From: Anthracocystis setariae
Taxonomy: Eukaryota > Basidiomycota > Ustilaginomycetes > Ustilaginales > Ustilaginaceae
DNA length: 64,000 nucleotides
NCBI GenBank assembly: GCA_928724745.1
Contig: CAKMXJ010000037.1
Coordinates: 372,001-436,000, forward strand
Direction of reading: 5' to 3'
The position numbers and the translations under genes were made by a program. Of the stretch, positions 21,949 to 32,312 are shown in pieces. A model generated the notes under the pieces. The model did not search any database. It was given only the letters and a program-made list of their open reading frames with translations, and had not been told where the DNA came from. The stretch's first letter is position 1. The number at the start of each line of letters is the position of its first letter.

Positions 21949-22821
21949 ATGAGATCGCGGCGCACGAAGGAGCGTCCCTACTTCTCGCACCGTTCCTACG
22001 CTTCAGTCCGCAGAGGAGCTGCAAAGTCAAACTCGCTCATCCTCCGTCACTATGCGCTCTTCACATCCCTCTCTCGCTACACCCTTTCACCACCACCATC
22101 TCATTCCGAAGATCGTAAGGATGATCCCTTTCTCCGCGCAAAAGCACGTGCATATAGGCTTGCGCAGTTGCAGCAAAATTACCCAGTGGCAGGTCTCTGG
22201 GCTCAGAGGTGGCCGTTACCGCCGTCCAAGCTCGAACCCGCGGACAGGAACGCACAAGAGGACCTAGATGGTATCGTGGAGGACATCGTCAAAGATACTT
22301 TTGAGACGGAATACGAAAAGTTCCGCTCTGAAGAATGGGGAAAGAGGCACAAGATCCGGAAGGCGCATAGGGAGCAAATCATCGTGGATCAAGAGGAAGT
22401 AAAAGAAAGTGCCGAGTCAGCGAAGGAAGAGGTGAACAAAGCGTTACGGATGTTCATCAATGCTGTTAAAAGGAGAGAGATTGGCATTCCGACCAAAACT
22501 TCAAGCTCGGCACCGATTTCTGCAGGTCCGGAGCAAGTTGAACAACCAAGCGGAGAAACTGCGGTTGTAGGAGACTCGAATGTGGAAGAAGATGCGGACA
22601 TCGACGATGGCTTGGACACAGAGATCTACGGCGAGCAAGGCGATCCAGAGGCTCCATTATTGGGCTGGAGAGAATTGCTCGACTTTTTGCAAGCATCGTC
22701 CGGAAACTCTAGAAGTGCGCAATGGCGCCACTGGCACCTGCTCAATGCAATCAAGCGCACAAGACAACGATGTGAGGAGCTGTTTCCTCATCAAGCTGAT
22801 CAACCTCGCTCTTGCTCTTGA
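21949..22821 (+). CDS. Hypothetical protein, possibly mitochondrial
   Basis: A 290-residue protein from the first in-frame ATG (MRSRRTKERPYFSHRSYASV). The frame is open 45 codons upstream without an ATG. The N terminus is strongly basic and Ser/Arg/Tyr-rich without acidic residues for about 50 positions, as in mitochondrial targeting sequences. The middle (about residues 100-185) is highly charged and helical, probably coiled coil (VEDIVKDTFETEYEKFRSEE). An acidic linker follows, then a C-terminal helical block (LLDFLQASSGNSRSAQWRHW). I do not recognise the family. It is divergent from OST4, with about 300 bases between. Confidence 0.6.
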   Translation: MRSRRTKERPYFSHRSYASVRRGAAKSNSLILRHYALFTSLSRYTLSPPPSHSEDRKDDPFLRAKARAYRLAQLQQNYPVAGLWAQRWPLPPSKLEPADRNAQEDLDGIVEDIVKDTFETEYEKFRSEEWGKRHKIRKAHREQIIVDQEEVKESAESAKEEVNKALRMFINAVKRREIGIPTKTSSSAPISAGPEQVEQPSGETAVVGDSNVEEDADIDDGLDTEIYGEQGDPEAPLLGWRELLDFLQASSGNSRSAQWRHWHLLNAIKRTRQRCEELFPHQADQPRSCS

Positions 22822-23133
22822 TCGAGATCTATGATACCCAACACCTGACATCCTTTGTCTTGTACTCTTATACCAGCCAGCCTGTTCGGTGGGGCCAGAA
22901 ACACTGCAATGCATGCTGCTACCGCGCTTAATTTACGCGACGCGTGAATGCTCAGATCAACACTCAACTGGGTGCTGAGATAATAAGCTTGAAGGCGCTC
23001 TTGTTCTTGTGCAACTTGTCGGGAAACGTCTTCTCGTCCAACATTGACTGCCCCACCCCCCATCAGGTAGAGCACCATTTTCGCACTACCTTCGAGTGCA
23101 CGGAGGTGCGGCCTGCTGGGCTTGAACGAAAGG
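22822..23133. other. Intergenic region upstream of MutY homologue
   Basis: A 312-base interval between two plus-strand genes. No gene or clear element was seen. Confidence 0.5.
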
Positions 23134-24978
23134 ATGGCGGTCTCGACTAAGCGCCGTCAGGCCCCGTCTTCGGCGGTACAAGACTACTCGCCGTCACCCT
23201 CCCCACCGCCTCGCAGGCAGTCCAAGAAGGTGAAGAATGCTTCTTCTTCGTCTGTCTTCGCCAGTACCTTCGATGCGTCAACTTCCTCGCAAGATGCGGC
23301 TCCGGCATCTCTGCCAGCACGCATGCACACAGCGACGTATCATCGACCTTTACTCCTAGACCAACCTGACACCATCCGATCTCTTCTCACCTGGTTCGAC
23401 ACCGTTTCCGCCAAGCGCGACATGCCGTGGAGAGCACCCTATGTCGACCCATCCGACTACAACTGCGCCTCAGAGCTTCGAGACATCCGCAAGAAACGTG
23501 CATACCAGGTCTGGATCTCGGAAATCATGCTGCAGCAAACCCGCGTGGAAACAGTCAAGTCGTACTGGCTGAATTGGATGACGAAATGGCCAACCATCGA
23601 AGACCTTGCGGCTGCACCAGAAGACCAAGTGCTCGCCGCCTGGCGTGGCTTGGGCTACTACAGTCGAGCGACGAGGATCCACACCGCCGCCAAGAAGGTC
23701 GTCGACGAATACGACGGGTTGCTACCTGACACTCCGACCGAATTGGAAAAGAACGTGCCCGGAGTTGGTCCATACACCGCCGGTGCCATCTCGTCGATTG
23801 TGTATGGTCATGCCGTGCCGATTCTAGATGGAAACGTAGCAAGGGTGTTGTCGCGGCAATTGGCACTGTACGCCAATCCCAAGGCAAAGGTCACCACGGA
23901 TCTCTCTTGGGCAGCCGCGGATGTGTTGGTCAAGAAAGCATTCGAGGTGGGTGGAGAGAAGGGTAATGTACCCGGAGAGTGGAACCAGGCGCTTATGGAG
24001 TTGGGAAGTACCGTGTGTACGCCTCTCAAGCCTGGTTGTGCCGAATGCCCCATCAGTCAGAGCTGCAGAGCGTTGCAGGAGGCCGAAGCCGACGTCGCCA
24101 AAAGTAAGAAAAAGGAGGAGGTAGCGGATATCGAGGATCTATGTGGCTTCTGTGAGCCATTTCCGTCGGTAGAAGAGGTCGCGGACAGCACTAAGACCAA
24201 ACCAGAACAAGCAACAGACAAAGGGGTGAAGAAGCTACGTCAAGCAACTTTGGCCTTCGCCTTCAGCCCATCCTCAACCAGCAGGTCGCAAGCAAACGGA
24301 AAAGCGCAGGAAGATCAAGCAGCAGAATTGGACAAAGCGATAGAAGCACATGTCCGCAAGTTTCCGATGAAGCTAGAAAAGAAGAAGATCCGCCAGGAAG
24401 AATGTCTAGTCTGCATCATTGAGCGCGGAGGACACGAGTATCTGCTTGAACAGCGTCCGAGTACAGGGTTACTAGCGAGCATGTGGCAGTTTCCTTCACT
24501 CACGATCTCGACAACGCCCGCTGGCCCTTCAGATCAACGCGAAGAGGTCTTTTCTTCTGCATCGATACCCGAGCTTATCGATACATTCATCGCCTCCCTT
24601 CTCGGTCTCCAGGTGTCAAAGGTGGCAAACACAAAGAAGGAGAAAGTGGGCAGCATCTCGCACATTTTCTCTCACCTGAATCTCACCATGCACGTCTACA
24701 AGGCCACATTGTCTGGAGATGCCAGCAATGGCGTCAAGGGGGATGCCGACAGGTCCAAGAAGAGGAAAGGGGATGGGGAGGTAGAGACCGAAGCAGAGAA
24801 GAACAAAAACTTTGGCAGCAAGCTAGGTGACAAGGCATCACGCAGATGGGCGTATGCAGACCAAGTGGAAGCCGAAACCATGGGCACCGGCATGCGGAAT
24901 TGCTGGATAGCGTTTCAACAGCAGTCAGATGCGCGGTCCAAGCCTAAAAAAGCGGCCAACAGCAAGGTCATCAAGTAG
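23134..24978 (+). CDS. MUTYH: Adenine DNA glycosylase, MutY/MUTYH family
   Basis: A 614-residue base-excision-repair enzyme that removes adenine mispaired with 8-oxoguanine. After a Ser/Pro/Lys-rich leader (about 1-85), the HhH-GPD catalytic domain runs to about residue 290. It contains SEIMLQQTRV with the catalytic Glu (about 130), the hairpin VPGVGPYTAGAI and PILDGNVARV with the catalytic Asp (about 232). The four iron-sulfur cysteines follow (C-x6-C-x2-C-x5-C, about 294-311). The NUDIX-like 8-oxoG recognition domain begins near 420 (EYLLEQRPSTGLLASMWQFP). A charged linker separates the two domains, and a Lys-rich stretch near 545 may be a nuclear signal. The ATG at 23134 is the first in frame. 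Confidence 0.95.
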   Translation: MAVSTKRRQAPSSAVQDYSPSPSPPPRRQSKKVKNASSSSVFASTFDASTSSQDAAPASLPARMHTATYHRPLLLDQPDTIRSLLTWFDTVSAKRDMPWRAPYVDPSDYNCASELRDIRKKRAYQVWISEIMLQQTRVETVKSYWLNWMTKWPTIEDLAAAPEDQVLAAWRGLGYYSRATRIHTAAKKVVDEYDGLLPDTPTELEKNVPGVGPYTAGAISSIVYGHAVPILDGNVARVLSRQLALYANPKAKVTTDLSWAAADVLVKKAFEVGGEKGNVPGEWNQALMELGSTVCTPLKPGCAECPISQSCRALQEAEADVAKSKKKEEVADIEDLCGFCEPFPSVEEVADSTKTKPEQATDKGVKKLRQATLAFAFSPSSTSRSQANGKAQEDQAAELDKAIEAHVRKFPMKLEKKKIRQEECLVCIIERGGHEYLLEQRPSTGLLASMWQFPSLTISTTPAGPSDQREEVFSSASIPELIDTFIASLLGLQVSKVANTKKEKVGSISHIFSHLNLTMHVYKATLSGDASNGVKGDADRSKKRKGDGEVETEAEKNKNFGSKLGDKASRRWAYADQVEAETMGTGMRNCWIAFQQQSDARSKPKKAANSKVIK

Positions 24979-25188
24979 AAAAATTCATCTCGGACTCAAC
25001 TGTCCACTCACGAGAATGCAGCTCAGCACAAAACACACACACGACAGCGTTGTGTCGTGACGTTGAAGTGCGTGGTGTGTGTGCGGATAGAGTTGAGTTT
25101 TGTGGTAGAAGTACATGTTGCATCAAAGCATCCGGAGGATTGCCTTTTATTTTGGGAGTCAGCCTTCGGTGGGTCCGACAGTGTAGAG

Positions 25189-26052
25189 TCATGCCTGTGC
25201 GGCGGGTGAAGCGGCTGAAGCGGGCAAAACAACACCCTTTTTGAGCTCCTCTGGCACTGGAGCTGGGAAACTGTTTTTGAGCAAGGATGGCAAGATGTGC
25301 TGATTGAAGAAGGATTGCGCCTCCTGTGCACCTTTCTGATGACAGATAGCACCGATCAGTGCCTCGACTGCCACTCCCCTGATCTTGAACAATCCAGTCT
25401 CCCTTGGTCCGAGCTGACCATCCGTTACGGCCGGAGTCCATCTCATTACCTTTTCTATTCCAAGCTCCCTTCCGATCTTTTCGCCAAGTATATGAGTGGC
25501 GAGAATCGAGTCAACACCTGATGGCGATTCGAGCAGACGATTGATGTAGATGTGTGCAGCGTCGCCTTTCGAAAGATTTTGGAGGCGCGAGTGCAAGAAG
25601 AGCGTGGTGAAAAATTTGAGTGTTCTACGGCCGACGAAGGCAAGGCGACGATTGTGACCTTGGCGAGCATTCAGATAAGACTCGTGCGTCATTGCTCGCA
25701 ATGCGAGCTCTGCGTTGGAGCCAAAGAGACTCGATGATGTGGAGGAGAAAGGGGGCGAAGAGAAATGCGAGAGAACCTTGTCGCCCGTCACATGAGCACC
25801 CATAGCATGCGAAGGTCTGGGCTCGGTTTGTGTTGGAACAGGCGATGGTGATGCTGCTGAAGAAGACGATGCTGTGGCGAATGCCGCCGAACCGAACGGT
25901 CGAGCATGAGCAGACCACGACGGCGACCAAGGCGAGGCACTCGTGGCGGAAGCCATGATCAGACGGCTTGAAGAGCTTCCGCTGGCATCACAGGCGGTAC
26001 GAAGGCCACGAAAGAGCTCTCGGAGCGGTGCTTGCACACGTCGAGCTGCCAT
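25189..26052 (-). CDS. MRPL15: Mitochondrial large ribosomal subunit protein mL57 (RNase III-like fold)
   Basis: A 287-residue protein. The N terminus (MAARRVQAPLRELFRGLRTA) is a good mitochondrial presequence, followed by a Ser/Ala/Pro linker. From about residue 105 an RNase III-like domain is recognisable (ALRAMTHESYLNARQGHNRR, then RRLAFVGRRTLKFF). The acidic positions of the RNase III signature are Ala and Arg here, so it cannot be a nuclease. This fits the structural mitoribosomal homologues mL57 (yeast Mrpl15) and mL44. I favour mL57 because no double-stranded-RNA-binding domain follows, but mL44 is not excluded. The ATG at 26052 is the start; upstream codons lack plausible protein composition. 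It is divergent from eIF3g. Confidence 0.78.
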   Translation of the reverse strand: MAARRVQAPLRELFRGLRTACDASGSSSSRLIMASATSASPWSPSWSAHARPFGSAAFATASSSSAASPSPVPTQTEPRPSHAMGAHVTGDKVLSHFSSPPFSSTSSSLFGSNAELALRAMTHESYLNARQGHNRRLAFVGRRTLKFFTTLFLHSRLQNLSKGDAAHIYINRLLESPSGVDSILATHILGEKIGRELGIEKVMRWTPAVTDGQLGPRETGLFKIRGVAVEALIGAICHQKGAQEAQSFFNQHILPSLLKNSFPAPVPEELKKGVVLPASAASPAAQA

Positions 26053-26851
26053 GATGATGGGTCGATGAATATGATGGAGAGTCAAACCAAGTCCCGAGGC
26101 TTCAAAAGGGTAGGGGGGCCGAGAAGAGCAGCGCGATCGGCGGTATCTTGGAACCGCAGTGCTGAAGATGCAGCGATGCGCTACGGGGCCAACGAAAGAG
26201 ACAGAAGTGCAGGAGGAATTGAGAGGTGTGGGAAGGTAAGAAGAAAGCGTTTCGGATCGGATAGGTTGGTTGAGGTTGCATTTTTGCATCGAGGAAGCCC
26301 ACTCTTTCTCTTTTTGACTAGTGCAGTAGTCTGCATTTCTTCCATGAAATTTCGGGTCCGATTCATTTTGGGATTGGCTTAGCCTGACCTAGCCACAAGA
26401 CACGCACAAAATCTCGAACTCGAAAAATTTCGTACGGAAGAAGAATTCTCAAAGACGACACAGGCCCATCGAAAAAATTGCTCAATACTGAGGCTCGGCA
26501 GCGCTGTCCACTCATAATTTGTCTTTGCAGCGCGCATTCCCAATTCGCCTCATTGCACAGTCACCTGCGCGCTTCTTTCGCAGCTTAGGAATCAGGAATC
26601 TCGAATCTCGGACTGGCTCACACTGTGTAGCCTTGACTGAGCCCTTTCATGTTCACCTTCCACACCTTCCACCATCGTCTCGGATCGTTCACCACGTCGC
26701 TCATCGCTCAACGCCAACAGCTGTATCTGACAAGCGCCCCCCTCCCGCGTTGTTCATCTCGAAGTACGGTCTGACAGCGCAATTGCAGTATCAACGACCA
26801 CAACCATCTTCGCATACTCGCAAAGTCTCATCCATTCCCATAAAGTCCGCT
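26053..26851. promoter_or_regulatory. Divergent intergenic region, mL57 / eIF3g
   Basis: A 799-base interval between outward-pointing translation genes, one mitochondrial and one cytosolic. The eIF3g frame is open across 26519-26851 but has no ATG there. No other gene is supported. Confidence 0.45.
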
Positions 26852-27784
26852 ATGGCTCCTGTTGCGGCACCCTCCACCAGCCAGCCGGCCAATGCCAACG
26901 GCAAGCCCATGAATTGGGCAGATGAGTTCGACGAGGACGTATCCGGAGATGCTCCCCGTATCGAGGAGCGTGATGAAGGTAACGGCGTCAAGGTTGTCAT
27001 TGAATACCGTACCAACCCAGATGGCAAGAAGATCAAGATCACCCGAAGGGTCAAGAGGACTCTGGTCAAAACCAAGGTCAACCACGAAGTCGCTGAGCGC
27101 AAGAACTGGGCCAAATTTGGTCAGGAGAAATCCAAAGTTGCCGGGCCTCACTCGGCCACCACCACCATTGGTGAGAACGTCATGCTTAAGATGTCTGCCG
27201 GCAACAAGACCGCTGAGCCCGAGGTTGATGACATGGACAAGATGCGACAGCAGCTCGCCAACAAGCGTATCGTCTGTCGTCTGTGCAAAGGTGACCACTT
27301 TACAACAAAATGCCCTTACAAGGATACTCTTGAGGCCATCCCTGGTGCCGGTGCCGACACTCCCGAGGCAGGCGATGGTTCCATGACTCCTCTTGCTACT
27401 ATGGACCCCACCAATCCTGCCGTTGCCGCCAGCGCCGGCGGCAAGTACGTCCCACCCAGCATGCGTGGCGGTGCCAAGGGTCCAGGCGAGAAGATGGGCG
27501 GCCTCGGTGGCATGTCCAGAGACGACCTCCCCACCCTTCGCGTTACCAACCTCAGCGAAGACGCCGACGACGACGACCTCAGAGATCTCTTCAGCCGCTT
27601 CGGTCGTGTGGTTCGTGTGTACGTTGGACGCGACCGCGAAACCGGTATCTGCAAGGGTTATGCTTTCGTCAGCTTCGAAAACAGGGAAGACGCCGACCGC
27701 GCAAGGCAAAAGGTGGACGGACGCGGTTACGACAACCTCATTCTCAGCTGTCAGTGGTCGCTTCCCCGTGGCGAGCGTCCTTGA
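26852..27784 (+). CDS. TIF35: Translation initiation factor eIF3 subunit g
   Basis: A 310-residue protein with the three eIF3g blocks in order. The first is an N-terminal region beginning near NWADEFDEDV with the conserved KKIKITRRVKRTLVKTKVN stretch that docks on eIF3i. The second is a zinc knuckle (CRLCKGDHFTTKCPY, about residues 143-157). The third is a C-terminal RRM (about 230-306) with RNP2-like LRVTNLSED and RNP1 KGYAFVSFEN. It works in the cytosolic eIF3 complex in scanning and reinitiation. The start at 26852 (MAPVAAPSTS) is the first ATG in frame. There is a single exon. Confidence 0.95.
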   Translation: MAPVAAPSTSQPANANGKPMNWADEFDEDVSGDAPRIEERDEGNGVKVVIEYRTNPDGKKIKITRRVKRTLVKTKVNHEVAERKNWAKFGQEKSKVAGPHSATTTIGENVMLKMSAGNKTAEPEVDDMDKMRQQLANKRIVCRLCKGDHFTTKCPYKDTLEAIPGAGADTPEAGDGSMTPLATMDPTNPAVAASAGGKYVPPSMRGGAKGPGEKMGGLGGMSRDDLPTLRVTNLSEDADDDDLRDLFSRFGRVVRVYVGRDRETGICKGYAFVSFENREDADRARQKVDGRGYDNLILSCQWSLPRGERP

Positions 27785-28107
27785 TCGGCTTGTCGCATTA
27801 TTTCAGAATCAGCCACCATCCCAAAAGAGGCAATCTAGTCGCTACACACCCTTCATCGGTATTTGCCACAGCCTTGTCTCAATTTGCTCACCCATGTACA
27901 TTTAGGTTCCTGTCATTCGCGTCCAGCAACCCTAGCTTGTCCCTTTTCCATTCCATCTTTTCCTCGGTGTTCTTGTCGTGTATAGCTTTCAGTTCGAGAC
28001 AGAACCGGTGAGAAGGGAAGCAGGATATCCAAATTGCAACAAACAGTGAGCCACGAGTATCAGGTGCCGCACATAGCGCGGCAAATTAGCGGCCAAGCCA
28101 AATTCGT
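27785..28107. other. Convergent 3' region, eIF3g / VMA4
   Basis: A 323-base interval after the eIF3g stop that runs into the end of the VMA4 gene. No gene was seen. Confidence 0.5.
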
Positions 28108-29170
28108 CTAAGTGTTGAACCTGTCGTTCGTCCAAAAGAGATATCGAGCAAGAAGATCAACAACGTGATCCAGCGGTTATAGACAGTGCGCAAGGAAGGC
28201 GAGATACTTACTTTCGGTTCTGATTAGGCCCGAACAAGTCGAGGCGGATCTCGGGAAGCATTCGGTCCTCGAGCAAGCGAAGACGCTCGTCCAGCGTGTT
28301 GTTGATTGTGATCTTTCCGCTGTGACCCGAGAGCACCACGCCACCAGCAGAGTCCTTGTTAAGACCCTCCTGGACGGTGACCGAAGTGTCCTTGCCCGAC
28401 TTGTCCTTAAAGTCCTTCTCTGCCTGCTTGGCTGCTTCCTGTGCTAGCTGTACGTCGTTGGACTTGACAGTGACGGTGACCTTGGGCTCCATCAGTTGTA
28501 GCAAACCCTGTTCAAACGAGAAGGAACCAAGATAGAATACGATCGATTGGCAGTAGAGTGTAAGTGGTGGGGCTGAGAGATGAAATGAGGTGGATGTGGA
28601 TCTTACCTGGAGGATGAGCTGGCCAAGAAGCTGCTTGTACTTTGCCTGATCCTTGCTGATACCATCAAGCTTGTCTCGTGCAGCATCGAACAGAGACTGC
28701 AGATGCTGTTCACGGGTCTGAAGGATTTTCAATCGGGACTTGTTGGTCTGGTTTGACTGGGCACTGTGTTGCCAAATCGGTAAGGTATCAAACGTTTAGC
28801 AAGGCTGGCTTCTGGGGTGTTTCAACTGTTGACCAATCTAAGAAACACTTACATCTTCTGGGCGACTTCAGCTTGCTTGATCTTCTTGCCATACTGCGAG
28901 TCGATGTTGATAGCCTCCTGACGCACGATCTTGGCCTTTTCGATGGCAAATTCCTCGTCAGCCTTGATCTGGATCTCACGAGCCTTCTCGACTGCTTCTT
29001 GCTTGATGAAAGCCACCTAGATTTGTGAGCAGATCAGAGATGTACAGGGTGCGTCAGTTTCTAGACAGCGACTCAGCCTGTGTTGGTGGATTGGGGAGTG
29101 TCGCAAGCTTGCTTACCATCTTCTTCATCTCGGAGAGAACCTCCTCATCGTTCATGGGACGGCTCGACAT
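28108..29170 (-). CDS. VMA4: V-type proton ATPase subunit E
   Basis: Five exons (29170-29117, 29016-28853, 28763-28607, 28507-28212, 28120-28108) give 227 residues, close to yeast Vma4. All four introns are GT-AG with GTAAGC or GTAAGT/GTAAGA donors. Family blocks include MNDEEVLSEMKKM, FAIEKAKIVRQEAINIDSQY, SRLKILQTREQHLQSLFDA, LLQLMEPKVTV and the C-terminal LPEIRLDLFGPNQNRKF. Exon 4 alone reaches an early TAA right at a perfect GTAAGT donor. Splicing to the 13-base last exon restores the conserved Arg-Lys-Phe ending. Subunit E forms the peripheral stalk with subunit G, linking the V1 head to Vo on vacuolar and endosomal membranes. The helical N-terminal half fits that role. Confidence 0.9.
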
Positions 29171-29642
29171 GGTGATCGTGTGGTTCCGGGCTACCGGTTG
29201 AGCTTGTGGGTACGAGCTGTATTGTATGAGGACTGTCCGTTTGTGTGACTGCTGTATCCAAGGCGTTGGTGGGCTACGAAGGCAAGACGGAGGAGCGATG
29301 TGCAAAGAGATGGTGAGCGGCTGCACTGTTGCCAAATGGCTTAGGGGTCGTGGCTTGGCCTGAAATCCATTGACGCACGCGCCAAGATCAGAGCGAGGCG
29401 AAGCAGGCTACAGTGAAGCACGCTGAGCCGATTTCAGCTAAAATGCACAAATCGGAATTTGAGGTTCAATGCAGCCATCGGAGCCGAAAAGTGGAGGAAG
29501 AATTTCAGACCGCGTTGTGCTGCCTCAACAACAACAACAACAACACTTTGACTTGACTCAGACACCTTGGCTTCAATATCCACATGATCAATCCTGCTCC
29601 CGCTCTTTCTTCTTCTCCTCTCTCCTTCATCGCCTCGCCAAA
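29171..29642. promoter_or_regulatory. Divergent intergenic region, VMA4 / RanBP3-like
   Basis: A 472-base interval. It holds a CAA repeat near 29526-29542 and a TTCTTCTTCTCC tract (about 29608-29630) just before the RanBP3-like ATG. An alternative in-frame ATG at 29469 would add 58 codons that include the CAA-encoded Gln run and the pyrimidine tract, so it is considered leader. Confidence 0.45.
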
Positions 29643-31113
29643 ATGTCAGACACCAACGCAGATCTCGAGCATACAACCAAACCGGAGGTTGAGCAGTCAC
29701 ATGAGCCACAGCCATCTTCATCGCCGCAGCAACACCCTTCTTCGCCTACGCCACCCTTGCCTCCGTCCACAACCGAGTCCACTACCAGAGCCGTCACTTT
29801 CAAAGCAAGCGCAGAAGACTCTACATCTAGGCGCAAACGAGAGCGCGAAGCAAGTCTTGAGCCTGCTCAGCTCACCCCCTCCCGAGTAACCGAGGCTATT
29901 CCTGCCAAAAAGAATCGTTTACAAGATTTTCTTCAAGAGGAGAACGATGATGCCAACGTTGAAAACGCCGAGACCGAAAAGGTGGGCCAGATCCGCAAAA
30001 AGGTGGACGAGCTGAGCACAAAAGAGCTCGAAACGGCACCAGCTGCTGCAGATACGGATGCCGAAGCGTCTCGGGTCGAAAAGAAACAGCTCGACTCGAG
30101 TCAACTCAAAGCAGAAGATGCCGATGACACACAGGCCAAAAAAGTGTCGGCACTCGCCGAAAAGGCAGAAGCCGACATTGCAGTACCGAAATCGTCACAC
30201 GAGGCTCCTACCCGTACGCAACCCACCTTCTCCGCCTTCAGCTCCAAATCGTCTCCTTTCAGCGCGGTGCCTTCTTCTTCCGGGTCGTCCACCCCAAGCA
30301 GAGGTGGTTTCTCCGCCTTTGCCGCCAAGACCGCAGCGGGAATTCAGCCCAGCAGCCTTGGTTCCAGCATCGGTGGTCATCACTCTGAGAACGGCGCTGC
30401 TTCATCCACCGCTGGCACTTCCACTGTACCAGCAAAACCAATCGTCAAAGGATCATCTTTCGGTTTTGGCGCCTTCGCTGGTGCCAGTCCGCTAGCCAAA
30501 CCAAAGACTGCTGACGGTCCAGCCACCTCTTTGGACGAATCAAAATCAAACTCTTCCGATATCAAGCACACCTTCGAACAAAAACTTCTCAGCGAGGACA
30601 AGGCTGTTGCAGCCGCCTCTGAGACCAAGACTAAACCGCTGCTTGAACCAAGTGACACAGAGACAAAGACGGGAGAGGAAGACGAAGAAAGCGTTCACAG
30701 CATCCGAGCCAAGCTCTACACCATGGCTGAAGACAAGTCCTGGAAAGAACGAGGAACCGGCACACTCCGTGTTAATGTTCCCAAAAAGTCGTCTGACAAA
30801 CGCCCTGCCCGGCTCGTCATGAGAGCCGACGGTGTCTTGCGCGTCATCCTCAACGTAGCTCTCTTCAAGGGCATGAAGTGTGAGCTTCAAGAGAAATTCG
30901 TCCGCATCGTCGCTTTCGAAGACGCCAAACCCGTGCACTATGCGATCAAAGTAAGTCGTCTCGGATTGACAGCCACATCGTTGTCGAACCTTCACATTGA
31001 CCCTTCCACCCTTTGTTCTCAATCGATAGATGAGCAACCCTAATAACGCAGCCGCACTCATGGACGTTCTCGACGACTTTGTTGCAAATCAAGATGGCCC
31101 TTCGCACGCATGA
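29643..31113 (+). CDS. YRB2: Ran-binding-domain nuclear protein, RanBP3/Yrb2-like
   Basis: Two exons (29643-30950 and 31030-31113), with donor GTAAGT and acceptor ATAG, encode 463 residues. The N-terminal two thirds is acidic, Ser/Pro-rich and disordered, with a KRERE basic patch near residue 62 and scattered FG-type pairs ([22 protein letters not shown]). The RanBP1-type domain occupies about residues 345 to the end ([38 protein letters not shown]). The second exon finishes the last helix ([14 protein letters not shown]). Yrb2/RanBP3 proteins bind Ran-GTP and Crm1 and assist nuclear export. The first ATG of the shorter model has a better context than the one at 29469. Confidence 0.85.
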
Positions 31114-32312
31114 AGATTGTAGTCGTGCTCCCTCGCGCCAATTAAGCAATTCCACCTCACAGCCATACAGTCTTTTGCACGCTCGCCGGCCCGTACATCA
31201 CCATTTGTGCAAGAGCTGTCCCGTCCTTCGGGCAAGGTTACACATGCGAACCACTCTTCAGATTGAGACGCCGACGATGCGGTCACACAGCTAGGATGTC
31301 ATCAAATGCCTTTTCATTTCGTTCAGGCGCAATACTTTGGAGTCCGTGAGAGGGTGAGTTGTACGAGCATGACTTTCTACGAGGGCGATCCGAAGCGGTA
31401 ACGTAATTCATGTATTTCCCGGACGTATGTATTTCCCGGACATATGTATTTCCCGGACAAAATAAGTTAGAATTGGCATACTTTGATGTGTGTGACTTGC
31501 ATGATGGCATCAACATACCTTTGCTCACTAACATCAATCTCCACCATGTGCTGAGTCCCCACCACATCTGGTGAAAGTACTCTCATTTTATACAATCAAA
31601 ACCCTGTTTACCCTGCTGTTTCCTGCATTTTGCATGACAATGCTGCAGAACTCCTCCTCCAAGCGCTCAAAGCATGGCTGTATGCAAACAGCGCTTGTTT
31701 GAAATGAGCAGGAGAGCCAAGTACAGCAAGCTCTTGCCAAAATGAATGCTGGACAGCATGCTAGCATTGCTACTGCAGCAGCTGTGCACAATATAGCAAA
31801 ATCTACGCTACACAATTGTCTGTGTGGTGTGCAAGCAAAGAAGGATGCTCACACACACCAACAAGCTCTTTTGCCAGCTGCTGGGTCAGCTCTTGTCAAG
31901 CACATTGAGTGCTGTGCTACTGAAGGTTTCCTGCTCAACCCCAGCAACATGCGTCACTATGCACAGTTGATTGCATGTGGCTCTCCTGGCGGCTCAGGTG
32001 CAATTAAGCTTGGCCATGCCTGGATGCAAGGGTTCCTGCTTTGGCGTCCCTCTCTTTGCTCATGCTGGTCACATTGCCTTGAGAACGCATATGTTTGATC
32101 AACAGACCCTGCAGCATTCAAAGTATGGTTCAGCCATTTGTATGTTGTCATTTGTGAATACAGCATCTCATCTGACAATTTATACAATATGGATGAGACT
32201 GGCTCTATGTTTGGCCAAGCAGCAAAGCAACATGTGCTTGTTCCTGAAGGCAATCCAGCAAGCCGGTTCATAGCACAGCCAGGTAATCGCGAGAGCATTA
32301 CCATTGTGGAGT

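Noticed and set aside
26828..27709. 293-codon minus-strand frame opposite eIF3g
   Set aside because: A shadow of the eIF3g coding sequence.
29469..29642. Alternative upstream start of the RanBP3-like gene
   Set aside because: It would translate a CAA repeat and the pyrimidine tract typical of leaders. The downstream ATG has the better context.
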